From assembly GCF_000764305.2 (NCBI RefSeq), contig NW_025934860.1, positions 31,601 to 95,600 of the forward strand: a stretch of DNA of 64,000 nt. Direction: 5' to 3'. Positions 36,595 to 48,144 of this stretch are shown here, one piece after another. Under the pieces are notes generated by a model. The model did not search any database and had not been told where the DNA came from. It saw only the letters and a list, made by a program, of their open reading frames with translations. How positions within the stretch are numbered: position 1 is the first letter of the stretch; each line of letters opens with the position of its first letter. The position numbers and the translations under genes are program-made. Origin of the DNA: Hyalella azteca (lineage: Eukaryota; Arthropoda; Malacostraca; Amphipoda; Hyalellidae).

Positions 36595-39107
36595 ATTGGA
36601 GAGCAAAGAAAAGCTTACACAACACTAAAAATTTCTAAGAATAGAATTTTTGATGGAAAGGCGGAAAGGAAAATGTATGTTTGGAACGTGAAATAATTTT
36701 TGCAATGCTGATCGATTAATACACATGCTGTATTCATACTGAATATTTCTAAATAATGAATACTCCGATAATAATATCATGAGCTATAAGTTTCTATGAA
36801 ATGTTATCCTACACTTCCGCGACGAATTTCCGTTTATATTGAATTAGATTCATTTCGAAGTGAAATTAAACTCCTGGAAGAATCCTGCCATGCTTAATAC
36901 GAAACCGTATTCCTGCTCTGGACATAAATAAGCAAAGTGAGCTCAGTTTTCCTCCTGTAAATCTAAACTTTATTAGAAACGATTTAGAAGGGACCAAGTT
37001 ATGGCTCGTAGCATGGTTGCAGTCGTCTGAAGGAAAGCCCCCGCTCACTGACCTTGTGCCCAGAGTTTTGATTGCTCCCAAAACTTCTGCTGGTGAACAA
37101 GATTCTTCTTCGGCTTGGTTCCGCATGACCGACAGTTGCAGCTTTCTGGAGTTGAAATGTTATCAACACTCGAATTATGTTCGTGAAAGCTGCTGAAAAT
37201 GATGGAATATTTTCTCTTGCCTTTATTTAAAAGATTTATTAAGAAGATCGATCGACCACAATATTTAATAATTAGTAGAACTAGCAAAGGAACCGTTTGT
37301 GTTTCTAGAGTCCAAATCCATCAATGAGTTAGTTATGTTATTTTTGTGTTTAACTAGTTATGTTATATTTAACTTATTTTATTTGTGCGGCATGTTATAA
37401 AAGTATTTCTGACTATTTGCTATAATTTATTTATTTACTAAATTCACTATTTAGTAATTTTTGTGTACCCAAGAGTTAATTACCGTAATACGATATGAAG
37501 GCCGACGTGACCATAGATGATAACTTTAGAAAAATGTTAATGTGTCTGGTCTATCAATTTTTAATTGAAAATTATTCGATGACGCTCCTATCTGGGTCGA
37601 AAAATAATTTAACAATCAAAATGTTAATTGCTCGATTGATAATCAATTTTCAAATTACAGAGCAATAACATGCTGCCTTGGAAATTTATTGTAATCATCC
37701 AGTGGTAGAAGTAGTTATGTGGTTTCATAAAGTACTAGAGTTAAATGGGGCAATATTATTTTCAGTATATTCTACTAATTATCTAAATCGGTTTCAATAA
37801 AAGTTACGTCGGGACTGAAACGCTTGAGTGTTCTGCGTCAGAAAAAAATTTAACCTCTTCTTGTGTGAAGACTCCAACTATTAAGTATTTGTCTTCATAA
37901 TAGATTTTAGACCAACTAATGATTTTGTCGACAGTGGTTCACTACAACGCCTTTGGAAAAACAGCAATGATAGCTGAAAAAGAGGGACTAAGAAATAATA
38001 TTTAATTTAGAGGTTTCGTGGATTTAAGTGACCTACGATCAATTTGGCTGCAACAAGCAAGTGAACGAACATTTCAGTGTTGGGCGAGCACAGGGTCGTG
38101 TCAACATTCCAGTTCCCAGGGCTCCAAAGATCTTTCAGAGGCCCTGGATTGTCAAACGATTCGCTTTGAAGGGAAGAAAAAATCTTAAATGTAAATCCTA
38201 AATACGGCAACAAAATTAGATAGGAAAGAGTTCCAAATTATTGATCGTTAACACATATCATCAATTGAATCTATGGATTAATCTTATAAATCAAACCAAC
38301 AGTGAGAAATTTGCTGATAAATTTATTTACTTGCGTTTTGCATCGACAATATTTTAGAATGTAGCGTATAATCTACAATTATTGTTATTTATTTAGCTCT
38401 AACATATTTTTAAATTAAAAGATCGCGAACAGAGGTTGGCAAATGATTATCATAAAATGGCAAAAAAAATTCGCATGAGAAGTCACTTTCGAGCTTGTAA
38501 GAAAATGTACAGGGAAGTTATTTTTACGACGGTGAAAAAATTTTTTACCTTAGTTTATTTTCCCCCGATAATTTGCCCAACATTTTTGCTTGGGGCAAAA
38601 TGCAAGGCTGCAACCTTATAGCCTTGTAAGTAGCCAACGCAAATACATTTGCATACATAGTTTCTAAGAATTTTATTCTGACCGGAAAGCACGTTCTCTT
38701 CGATAATGAATTAAAGAAATTCGAGCAATGCAATTCGAGTTATCAGTATCCTGATGGAGTAAGATTTTTTTATGTAAAAGGAATGAATGTATTTCCTTGA
38801 ACTAATAACTGAAATGCTTCCAGAACAATCGAAAACTGAAATGCTTCCAGAACAATCGATATAGTCGTGTAATATTACCTTCGATTCATCAGTTTCAAAA
38901 TATTGGTTTCGTACATCAACTGAATGTCAACACCAATTGTAAAGGAGTACTAACCCAACAAATAACAAATGATACTTATAATAATAATAGATGTGTTTTT
39001 AACTGACCCTCAAAGGAGTCTTATACACGTACGACGTGAGACCGAATAAAACGCATCATGTATATCTTAAAAAAAAGTTTTCCCCAACTCGTCGACAATC
39101 ATGTTTG
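36595..39107. other. No gene supported; one exact 26-bp duplication
   Basis: Bases 38807-38832 and 38834-38859 are identical 26-mers (from aactgaaatgcttcc to aacaatcga), separated by one base. Otherwise the stretch is AT-rich and unique. An 86-codon minus frame (36866-37126) and an 80-codon one overlapping it are not recognisable. Confidence 0.5.
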
Positions 39108-39249
39108 TTTCTTTCATAAGTATTAAAATTGTTTACCTTTTGTTTTTTTTGTTTTTTAACTTGTTTGCTTGAATCGCAAGTTAACCAGGAATTTGAAAGC
39201 AAAGAAAATACCACAAAAATTCACCATATATTTCTTTCATAAGTATTAA
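39108..39249 (-). mobile_element. 104-bp retroposed insertion with 19-bp target-site duplication
   Basis: The 19-mer tttctttcataagtattaa occurs at 39108-39126 and again at 39231-39249. Between them lie 104 bp (39127-39230). On the minus strand these start tatatggtgaattttt and end in an A-rich tail of A-runs broken by single C residues. Perfect duplication of the target plus an A-rich 3-prime end is the mark of insertion by LINE-type machinery. About 62 bp of the insert match 63692-63754, part of the Penelope-like fragment, in the same strand sense. The short match and the tail suggest that an RNA piece derived from that element was copied in trans. Confidence 0.75.
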
Positions 39250-40402
39250 CCTGATGTTTGACTTTTTTATAACGTAAATTTGCAAAAATATTTGACATTC
39301 ATATTTTATAACATAATTGCATCTTTCTATACCGATAAATGTGTACTGAATATTTATGATGATGTTCTTTCAATGTGCCGTGCATTTAATTGAAAATAAA
39401 AATTCTCATAACGGCAAAAAAAATAATTCATAAAAATTTGTATAAAGTAGGTTAAAATCGAGGCTTCGGTGAGTTTTAATTCTGATGTAAAACACTAACA
39501 TGTGAGATATTCATCTTGAATAATAACCGTCATGTCTATTAGTACCTATGATTTGTGATGTATGTATTTCATGTCGAAGTCTTGTTCACTGGAGCTACAG
39601 CAAAATGTTTAAGATTTTTTAAAAAGAGAAAAACTCACTGATTAGCAGGTCTAATTTTTTTTCTTTTAAAAATATATGATTTCACACTTAAACACATTGC
39701 ATCAGTAAAATATATCTTTCTAGTTCATTCAAATTCCCTATGATTTAAACAACAGCTAATCTGAATGCAGCTATATCAAATACATGATCCATTTTACTTC
39801 CAAAATTTCTTCTAAAGTATAACAGTGTAGTTCATAATATGTTCGGATCCTTCGTGGCAAAATCTTCTCAACCCAACCTTTTGATATTTTTCCNAGGAGA
39901 ATGAATGGACTATTACTGAAATAGAACAATGTTTTTAAACATTTTGGGTTCTATACTGTAAAACAATGGTAATAAATGCTAATATTCTAGATAATTTCAA
40001 TGAGAAATTGGTAAAAAACGAGTTCATATTCGTTAATCTACGCTTCTTTTATTTCGACCAAGTTGTTTAATTTTTCAGGAAATTTGAATTAAAATATTCA
40101 TAACGGATTAATTTTAGCAGATTCTAGCGATTACAAAACAAAACTAGCTTTCTGGACCTCAGGAATCAAGTTTATCAGCTCTCCAATGTTTATTAGTTAC
40201 ATGTTTAGTTCATCAGAATTATTGAACCGCATGATTCGAATGAAAAACGAGGTTTCGCTCATTTTATGAGTACTTAATTTTGAAGTACTATACTTTTTTA
40301 TGCTATCGAAGGCAAAAGAACGAAAAGGCCTGCAAAGCTTCTGCACGTTTAAAATATAATGGCTCCGGATCAGATGCAGCTGCAGCATTGAAAGGTTCGA
40401 AG
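39250..40402. other. No gene supported; one ambiguous base
   Basis: AT-rich unique sequence. A single N stands at 39894 and may mark a contig join, since the other isolated N in the window (59298) does. No repeat of either flank was found within the window. Confidence 0.45.
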
Positions 40403-41680
40403 TTAGTGAAACGTATTTATAAGCTGATCCTGCGTTGCATCGAAGTTAGGTCGAAAGTGAAGTTTTTTGCTGCAAACCCTTTGTTGGGAAGCATCCAATT
40501 GAAAACTACCAAATGGTCGGCATTGAGAGCGACTCAAGCAATTCCTGCAGACTGGCCAAAGAAATAAAACCCTGGTCAAGCGAACTTTAATCCGCAAAGA
40601 ATGAACTTGAATTTCTTTCTTACATTTTTCTTCCACGTTTTTTTAATTAGCTCAAAAGGAGGAACTACATACAATGTAAACTCATCCCCCATAGACTCTA
40701 TAACAGCATGTTAAAAGTTCGTGCAACGAGAGAACTTTTGACTGGTTTGCAGCATCACAAAATATTCACGAGGTTATTTTCCGGGCAGCCTGATCGACTA
40801 CGACCTAATTTATTCGATCAAAGGGAAAGTGTGAGCTTCGTCCTCCCAGGAGCCTGGTCTCCACATTAGGCCCTTCAAAGAAGCTGAGAGCTCTAGAAAT
40901 TGCAGTCACTGATCAGTAAATTCGCTACAGCGCAGCTACGATGAAATGATTAGAGCAAGTGCGTCTTAAGTTAGCATCTCATGCAGCACACGTGACTAAA
41001 ATTCAATGCAAATTTGTAGCATTTCTTCTTCATGTATAAAATAAAATGACAAACCAAGTAGAGAGTTATAATTGTCGACCCTGTGAATAAAAGATGTGTT
41101 TACATTGCATGTTTTGCTAACTTCAACTATTCTCGTTTTGTGTGGTCGGTTATTATGTCTTGAATATTGTCCGAAGAAACATTTCTAATAGACTTGAAAG
41201 TCGAGTTTTGTTTCCAGAAAATGGAGCGAAAAATTACCATTGTTTAATCTAGACATTGAATTCTGCATAAAACCCAGACCATGCATAAGACAGCAGAAAC
41301 ATTTTGTTTCCGGGTAAAATATGTTGCCAAAAAAATTAAATGCTACAATGAATTTGATATTTCAATGCGATACTGATTTATAAATGAACATTACATCATT
41401 ATTTTCTTGACCGGATTTTTCGTGTTAATCATTCGATAGGGACCCAATTAGACTTATAGTAAAAGGGTTGAGTCACAAAACGATTATTTTAGTATAAACA
41501 GGCCAGCATACGAATAAGGTTTTAACACCACGCAAAATAACACTGACCGTGCCCAGAATTTACCTCATGTGAGCCGGATGTTCGATCGGAGAGTCCACTT
41601 CACCCTCACATCGGAACAGACGCTTTTTCCTTCCAGGGCAGTGAAATTCTATTAACCTTCGATCTTTGTGCTCCTTTAGA
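40403..41680 (-). CDS. Candidate last two exons of a gene, function unknown
   Basis: Minus-strand model. The internal exon 41564-41680 (117 bp) lies between the acceptor ttattttttattcag and the donor gtaaat. The last exon, 40403-40544, has acceptor ccagtctgcag and ends at TAA (40403-40405). The intron is 1,019 bp. The two leftover bases AG of the first exon join the single G of the second to give arginine, so phase fits. The first exon encodes LKEHKDRRLIEFHCPGRKKR and LFRCEGEVDSPIEHPAHM. The second begins NCLSRSQCRPFGSFQLD and ends ATQDQLINTFH. Together there are five cysteines in about 85 residues, which could mean a secreted disulphide-bonded protein. I do not recognise the family. No poly(A) signal was checked in detail. 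An overlapping plus-strand frame (40280-40567) is a rival reading of the last exon. Confidence 0.35.
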
Positions 41681-42059
41681 CTGAATAAAAAATAACAATT
41701 ATTCAGCTCTCCTTTCATTCCATTCTCCCTCGAGATCGTCAATTCTCAAGAACAAAAACTAAGATTAATTCATTAACGTTGAGGCTGGGAACTCGTATTA
41801 ATTTGAACATGAATCGGAGCAAAGACAGGAAAGCATCAAAGAACTCTTGGAAATATTTTCTGTTCCCGCACAATGCAAATAATTTCAGTTTTATGCCTGA
41901 AATTATTATTATTTGTTTAAATTTACAATTTTTTACGGCAAGCTCGTTGACTAGCTATTGATAATATAAAATTATTTAGTAGCTAACGCTTACGATGCGC
42001 ATGATGGTGATTAAATATAGAAGTAATCGATAAGCGACAACCTCGTCGATCAGACGGCC

Positions 42060-42500
42060 CTCAAACTTGGGTGATCTGTTTAATTGTTGGCTCTTTGTTT
42101 GTGTGCTGAAGTTGGTGGGTTTACGTGCGTGCGATGCTGCTAGTGAATTTATTTTAGTACACTGAAGTGGGCGTCTTCATGTTTGCCTGGATACGGTAGG
42201 TTTATGTCGTTGCCTTGAAATTGGTGAATCAATGCTGGTGTACTGCGGTTGGCGGCTTCGTGTTGGTGTGATAAATTGTTTTTACTGTTAGTGCACTGGT
42301 ACTGAAGAGTTTTTATACATATGTGCGCTCAATTAGGTGACTATTAGTGCGTTGGAGTTGCGTGACTATGTATGTTTTTTATCACAAAAACTTCACCTGA
42401 CGACTGCAATGCTGACGTGACTGATGACCCAAACTCAAGGCTCAAGACTGCCGTGCTCAGCACGTCAGAGTCACTTCCAGTTCGCTGATCACCAAATAGG
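42060..42500 (+). other. G/T-rich strand-skewed block with a short open frame
   Basis: From about 42060 to 42370 the plus strand is strongly enriched in G and T and repeats loose phrases such as ctgaagttggtggg, ctgaagtgggcg and gctggtgtactgcgg. This suggests a degenerate tandem repeat. The adjoining 42370-42495 is open on both strands. The plus strand reads MFFITKTSPDDCNADVTDD and on to a stop. The minus strand is open between a gatcag acceptor (exon start 42484) and a weak donor gtgaag (42396). Both look protein-like, so neither can be preferred. Confidence 0.3.
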
Positions 42501-44956
42501 AGTTATTTGAAAATATATTGGAATCTGAGGGGTGATTCAAATCCTTTTTCCTCATTGACGAAAAAGATACAATGTCGGTTCAGAAGATTTCTTCCATATA
42601 AAGGCATAAAACTCTTTCAGTGACATAGTTGAATAGAAGTTTTAGCAGTCGAATAAAAAAGTAATTATGTCTCATATGTAATTATTATACAATATAATGT
42701 CTCAAACTCATGCCTCATTGATATATTGCAGGTTGCGCTAGAATATTGTCATCTCTGCTATAATGTCTTCATTTTCTTTATAATCATACGCAACGACAGT
42801 AATTATAGGGATTTTATATCAATATTATATATTACCTATTATGAATGAATATTAAGAAATATTCATAAATATATTAACGGAGTGGAAAATTGTTGATGGA
42901 ATTGCCAATAATTAGTAGTTAAAAAAGTAAATGTAGCCGCAGCAGTGCGCATACCGCTTAGCTTTTGTTACTTGGTTCTCTAGTTCCCTTGCGCTGTTGG
43001 TACGCGTTATTCTTGGTCTCAACTCCGGGGCAGTGCGGTGTGGAGTGAAGACGCCGGGTCATTGAGTTCGTTGTTAAACGTAGTTAGTATTGTTGATTAT
43101 CACCTTATAATTAGGTTCTGTTATCTCTTCCAGACAAATGCAAAATAAAAATTACATTTAACGTGAAGATCATTGTTAGATTGATGTGTAACCACGTTAG
43201 ACTCTTATTCAGCGGTTACAGTATATATGTTATTTACTAGCAATGATTGCGAGTCATGATCATTCATTTTAGGTAATAAGTTCACTAACCAACACAACTC
43301 AGCAGAGCGGCTTAACTGATCAGGCTAATAAAATTTTGTTGAAGCAGAAAAAGCTGAAACTCTAGGAATAATCTCACTATGTGCTGCCAGTCGTGAACAA
43401 TTTCCTACAATAATTTCGAAAGTGGAGCATGGTTAATTCCGTAACCACATTTCAACACTAACAATGAATTACACTACACATTTTACACACCCCTTAATCC
43501 AACATATTTATTTCGATTTTTTGTTTGTGTATGGGCCTCTTTATAAGGCAATGCGCTGTGATAAAGGCGTTCTGTGCCTGATAACCGCACATCATCATTA
43601 GCAGCAACATGCTGGGTTTAATCCTCGTGGCATTGATGATGATCTGATCACAAGAAAAAGCGTATTTACATGAGCTCCAAACTGACAAAAGCCGAGTACA
43701 AAAAGACTAGGCAAGCGCGCCGACCATTATTTCATGAAATCGGCCAACCGCGTGGAATTTTGATCAACCAAACCAAGACAACTGAAGCCAAAAACTTTCC
43801 TGTTCTGCAATGTAGGTTGGAATTTGTTTGAGTTTCTTCCGATTTGGACAGATCAGTCACAGAAATTCTTCAGCTTAGCAAGTTTTTGTTACACCCAAGT
43901 ATTTTTTAATTTAGTTTCATTAGTTTTGATTTTAAAATGTTGACAGATATTTACCATTTGTGGACCAAACAAGCTGCTGTATTTTCTTGTTAAAACGGAG
44001 TTTAAATTTCCAAAATCTCTAATCAATTAACTTATCGCGAGTAGCCACTTCATTCGTACAAACAACACAAACAAACTTTTATAAATGAGATGAATAGCAT
44101 CATACAAGGCTGAAGATTTTTAGCTCCATCGGGTCTTTAAAACATAAGTTAACTATTCATTTAACTCGTAACGTAGCGTAGTACACATGTATTTCAAAGA
44201 CAGAAAAGTGCTTGTATAGGAGTACCGATATTCACTTAAGGAGTGAAAAATATTTTTAAGTGACAATCAAAAAATAAAAAATGACATAAATTACATTAGT
44301 AGAGGCTTTGCAAATAAGGTTTTTGGTTTTTGTTTACGAACATCACGCAAGTGAGATTTTTGTTCACGAACATCACATTAATGAAACATTGTGGTTCTAA
44401 AATGACTGAGAAAATTTAAATTTCAATTTTTACGTTAAGCTCATTATGTACCCATAGACATTTTAGGGGATAATATGCTTCATATACAATGTAATTTTCT
44501 CCATGAAAGTCCCCGTGATCCATTATTGACTGGTCAGAAGTAATCATTTGACCAACTTTCTCAAGTGGAATTTTTAGCTCAAATTAAGCACATTAAATAG
44601 AAATTCCCCACCGACAACATAAAGCTGAAGATATCCCGACAACGCAGTGCATGAATATAAGCCCAAAACACTCGCCTTATTCCAATGTAACACATACATC
44701 GCCAGAGGCCAGCAACCCTCACGACAAATTTGGTTGCAAGGCGAACCAAGAGAGGCTTTGGCGCGGCCTAAACAGTTATTGCATGCAATTCTCAGCTTAT
44801 GGCTGCCACTCAACTCTACTGCTGTCTTCGAAGCGTGCTCACTATCTGGCCCTTTATTCATGATCGGGTATCAATGCTACTGCTTAAGTAGATAATTATT
44901 GGCTCCAAATCAATGCTACGCTGGATATTCTAAAATTATGTTTTGAAAGTACTTAC
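42501..44956. other. No firm gene
   Basis: A GC-richer patch lies at 42935-43080. A minus-strand open frame at 43494-43688 begins after a good acceptor (cttgtgatcag) but has no credible donor. At 44574-44895 three open frames overlap on both strands, which makes any one of them unconvincing. No known motif was seen. Confidence 0.4.
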
Positions 44957-45078
44957 TTGAGTTAAAACTCGGTGGCATTTTGAATTTTCTTTGTCTTTTC
45001 AGATGATTAAAGCTGAATAATGGTTCTGAATTTTCACTTTTCATTGTCAGTTCAATGGTTGGAGCAACTGCGTAATAG
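44957..45078 (-). CDS. Candidate internal exon, function unknown
   Basis: A 122-bp minus-strand segment follows a long pyrimidine tract ending in ccaccgccctag and is followed by a consensus donor, gtaagt. It is open in the frame that reads YYAVAPTIELTMKSENSEPL and continues FSFNHLKRQRKFKMPPSFNS, with a purine-first bias in 23 of 40 codons. It starts with one base and ends with one base of split codons. It therefore cannot join directly to the exon at 41.6 kb, and a further exon would be required. The peptide is basic towards its end and matches nothing I recognise. Confidence 0.33.
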
Positions 45079-46798
45079 CTAGGGCGGTGGGATGCGGATG
45101 AGTGGAAAGTTGATAAGACTCTTAAATTAATCAAATGGAATCAAATCACCTTAACTAGACAGGAAAATCAATAAAATTCTACGTATTTCTATTCGTTGAC
45201 AACAAGGCTAGAGATTTTCTTCTGAGTCGTGTCTCGATATTATAGTGTATTGAGCAGCAAATTGAATATTAAATTACAATCTAGCTCTACCTATTGGATA
45301 CGTATTATGTTGTAAAGAATGTTGTATTAGAAAACAAGTGAACAATTTCAAATATTTACGTTTAAATTTTATTGAATTAAAATTTTATACTTCACTCAGC
45401 ATCCAATCACGTCATCCAAATATTGCACAGAAAATCACGTGAAAATATGATCTTACGGATCAATTTATCACTCTACTAATTTCATAGCGTCTAAATATTT
45501 AATATTTAGACGCTAATATTTAGACGCTTTATTTCATAAAGTTTACAGGGAAAATTGAGTTTTATATCTGCAAACTATATCCTTTAACATGCAATAAGGT
45601 CTAGTTGGCTAAATTTGTTTTTGGTTAAATAGTTGATTTATTCATATATGATCAAGCGGTCATATTAAATTTTATTTCAATCAATTTGCGAGCAGCAAAT
45701 GTTGACAGGCAAGAAACAGGCGTTCAATTAATCCCGGAAAAAAGTTATCGTGATATCGGCTCTTCAATGTTTCATGCTTTTTCCAAAGAATTACCATTCT
45801 ATTTAAGGTTTCAATACTGAAAATATTGTGCAAAAACGCTATTCAATTGTACAGTCCCAGCCCAAAACCAGATTACCATTCGCAAATGTGCTACACTTTT
45901 TCCTTATTAGCGAAGCTCAATTTTAAATTCCGGAGCCAGCGGCAGCCCAAAGCCCCTGATGATCATTATGCCGGAATTACATTGTGGCATCGCAGTCCTC
46001 GATAACACATGCGGTGACTAGACAACGTCCAGGAGAAGCTAAAGCGCTAAAGCGTTGTTTCAATTAACACAGCGGATGTCGACAGACATTAGACCTGGCA
46101 TTTAGTGTTATCTCGCCATTGCCCCAAGCAAATTTTTCCTAATGAGCGAGATCAACATCGGGGAGCAGCGATTCGGTTAGGTGAGTTTGTTCTTCAACTG
46201 TATATGAGGATTGTAGCAGTTTTAGATTCTTTTTATTTCAATGTATCACCAGAATGAATTTTACGGAAAAATCCCAAATGTTTCCATTTTCCAATTGAAT
46301 CTGAATTTTATATTGGCATACAAAAGATACAGCCAAATTTATATTGAAACGTAGAATAGTTTTATCGATAATCGAATTTATAATGTGAGTCAGTCAGTTA
46401 TCATTTCATGCTCGGAAAGAAGCCGATCGATTGCATGCAATGATCGATCTTGCGAATAAAATTCATTTATTCTCTGTATCGCTTTCTTTGTTGTATTATT
46501 CGTGAGATATTATGTAAAAACTGATTGCTTCTAAAGAAGTGTTTGTCAGCTATAGGAAAAACTTCAAATTAAAAACTTCTTTCAATAGTTGTATAGGAGC
46601 AATAGAAGCCCGATCGAGTGTTTGAATCGAGGGCAGTTGATTCGTAGCTAAGAAAAAATATCAGGAGAAAAAATGGCCACAAGCAAGTATCCGAGCTGTA
46701 CTTTAATATTTGAAAATTTTCTGATCAACTAACATACCACTTTTACCATTCAACTAATTTCTCACTTTTAACAATATTTTTAATGTTAGTCTTAAGGG
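45079..46798. other. No firm gene; palindromic cluster inside
   Basis: Apart from the palindrome at 45486-45528, I see a GC-richer patch (45930-46180) ending in a plus-strand donor-like gtgagt at 46171. It could be a non-coding first exon, but no coding frame supports this. The rest is AT-rich. Confidence 0.4.
45486..45528. repeat. 29-bp palindrome plus third arm
   Basis: agcgtctaaatatt (45486-45499), one t, then its exact complement aatatttagacgct (45501-45514), followed at once by a second copy of that complement (45515-45528). The arm-complement-repeat layout is like the unrelated cluster at 13143-13189. Confidence 0.75.
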
Positions 46799-47682
46799 AA
46801 GCGTCTAGGGTAAAATTTTGGATTTCGGCTTTTCCGGTTTTTAGTCTCATCTTAAAGCTGACATTCTGACCTATCCAACGGTACCAAAACATCTCTGTAC
46901 GTTGATTTATGCGTTCACGACAGATCATGAAAGGGAGGGGGGTGGGGTATTTCTTTAACAAATAGAATGGGAGGAAATTCGCTGCGAGCACTTTAAATAG
47001 AGTGTCTGCTTGAAGTGCACCTTAGTTACCCGCCTGGCGTCGTATGAGGAGGTGTGCATGCAGTCGCTCCCATCATTCTTTACTGGAATCAAGCTCCAGT
47101 AACGTTTAGTTTTGTATCCTTGCTACATTGAGTGCCTATTCCGATGCGCGCGGGACTTTGACGGGCTCTACTGAGAAGTTAACTTATTGTCACTGCAAAC
47201 CTATCTCCTCCTAAAGTTTTTAAGCTACAACAATGAAACATATACCATTCGATTAGAAAATGAAAGATCTACAAACGTGACTTAGTCGTTTTTCCAATTT
47301 CGTTATAGTTCGGATTTTATTTTGCAAAAAGAGGGGGAGGGCGGGGGTAAAATCGAAAATTTCGAAAAAACATCGGAAAAAATGCTCCCACACCCACAAA
47401 AATGAGAAATATAAAAAACCGCTAAGTGTCGTTTGTAGATATGTTCTTTACGCATCGAATGATATGTGTCTCGATGTTGTAGCTTAAAAATCCTAGGAGG
47501 AGATAGATTTCTACAGTAACCCCTTGGTTTGCCGTTTTCTAAGAATTTCACGTTTTCTTTCATTTTTTTCGAAAAATTCACCCGAACAAAAATGTCTTAG
47601 AATTCTGTTTTACATATGTGTACCTAGTTTCAGAGTGATCCGTCAGTGAAGAGCCGAGATAAATTTTACCCTAGACGCTCCT
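46799..47682. mobile_element. Foldback (inverted-repeat) element, about 880 bp
   Basis: The two ends are inverted copies: agcgtctagggtaaaattt is exact at the left end, and its complement lies at 47661-47682. Similarity extends inward over ttcggct(t/c)ttc. A second, longer inverted pair lies inside. Bases 47201-47300 (ctatctcctcctaaag, ttttaagctacaac, atctacaaacg) match the reverse complement of about 47400-47506. The left arm is about 230 bp longer between the outer and inner matches, so one arm has an insertion or the other a deletion. No transposase frame or clear target duplication was found. It may be a foldback transposon or two oppositely placed copies of one repeat. Confidence 0.65.
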
Positions 47683-48025
47683 GTAAATTTAATTTCTACG
47701 TTTAATTCTACCTATTGTAATTCATTCATATACACACACTAGTTGACGAGAGATGAGGTGTAGATAAAATATATTAGAACTTAAATTCATTTACTGAAAA
47801 CTGGATACTGTTTCGAAAAAACAGCAATCTATATGAAGACAGAAAGTAGGTCCATAACTCTGAATGATGCGTAATGGGAGACCAAAGGCGTTTATTTCCT
47901 AGAATAATAAAGAAAAATGGGATTATCAAAACCCTTTATCCTTGTTTCCATTCCTTAGCAAATCTTCCGCGAAAATGGCTTGCAATAATTAACCGCTCTG
48001 CAATGCTATAAATGAAACTGAAAAA

Positions 48026-48144
48026 TTATTTCGTATTGACATTCGCCACCGGAGACGGGCTTCCATCGGCTTCCGATCGCTGTAGCCGACCGAATTTCAT
48101 ACGCCCGGTAGAGAAATGAGCAGACTTTGGTCGAGGAGTGCAGG
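48026..48144 (-). CDS. Candidate terminal exon, function unknown
   Basis: A GC-rich minus-strand segment follows a strong acceptor (tattattttttatcattccag) and ends at TAA (48026-48028). The frame gives CTPRPKSAHFSTGRMKFGR and then LQRSEADGSPSPVANVNTK. The composition changes sharply at the acceptor, from AT-rich intron-like DNA to coding-like DNA. A second frame of the same segment is also open past this stop, so the phase is not settled. MKFGR followed by basic residues recalls an amidated peptide end, but no signal peptide or precursor context is visible, so no function is proposed. Confidence 0.3.

Noticed and set aside
44574..44895. Gene at a place with three overlapping long frames
   Set aside because: Simultaneous openness on both strands reflects composition; no splice sites or motifs favour one frame.
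48026..48144. Neuropeptide precursor because of MKFGR
   Set aside because: No signal peptide, no paired basic site before the motif, and the phase is uncertain.
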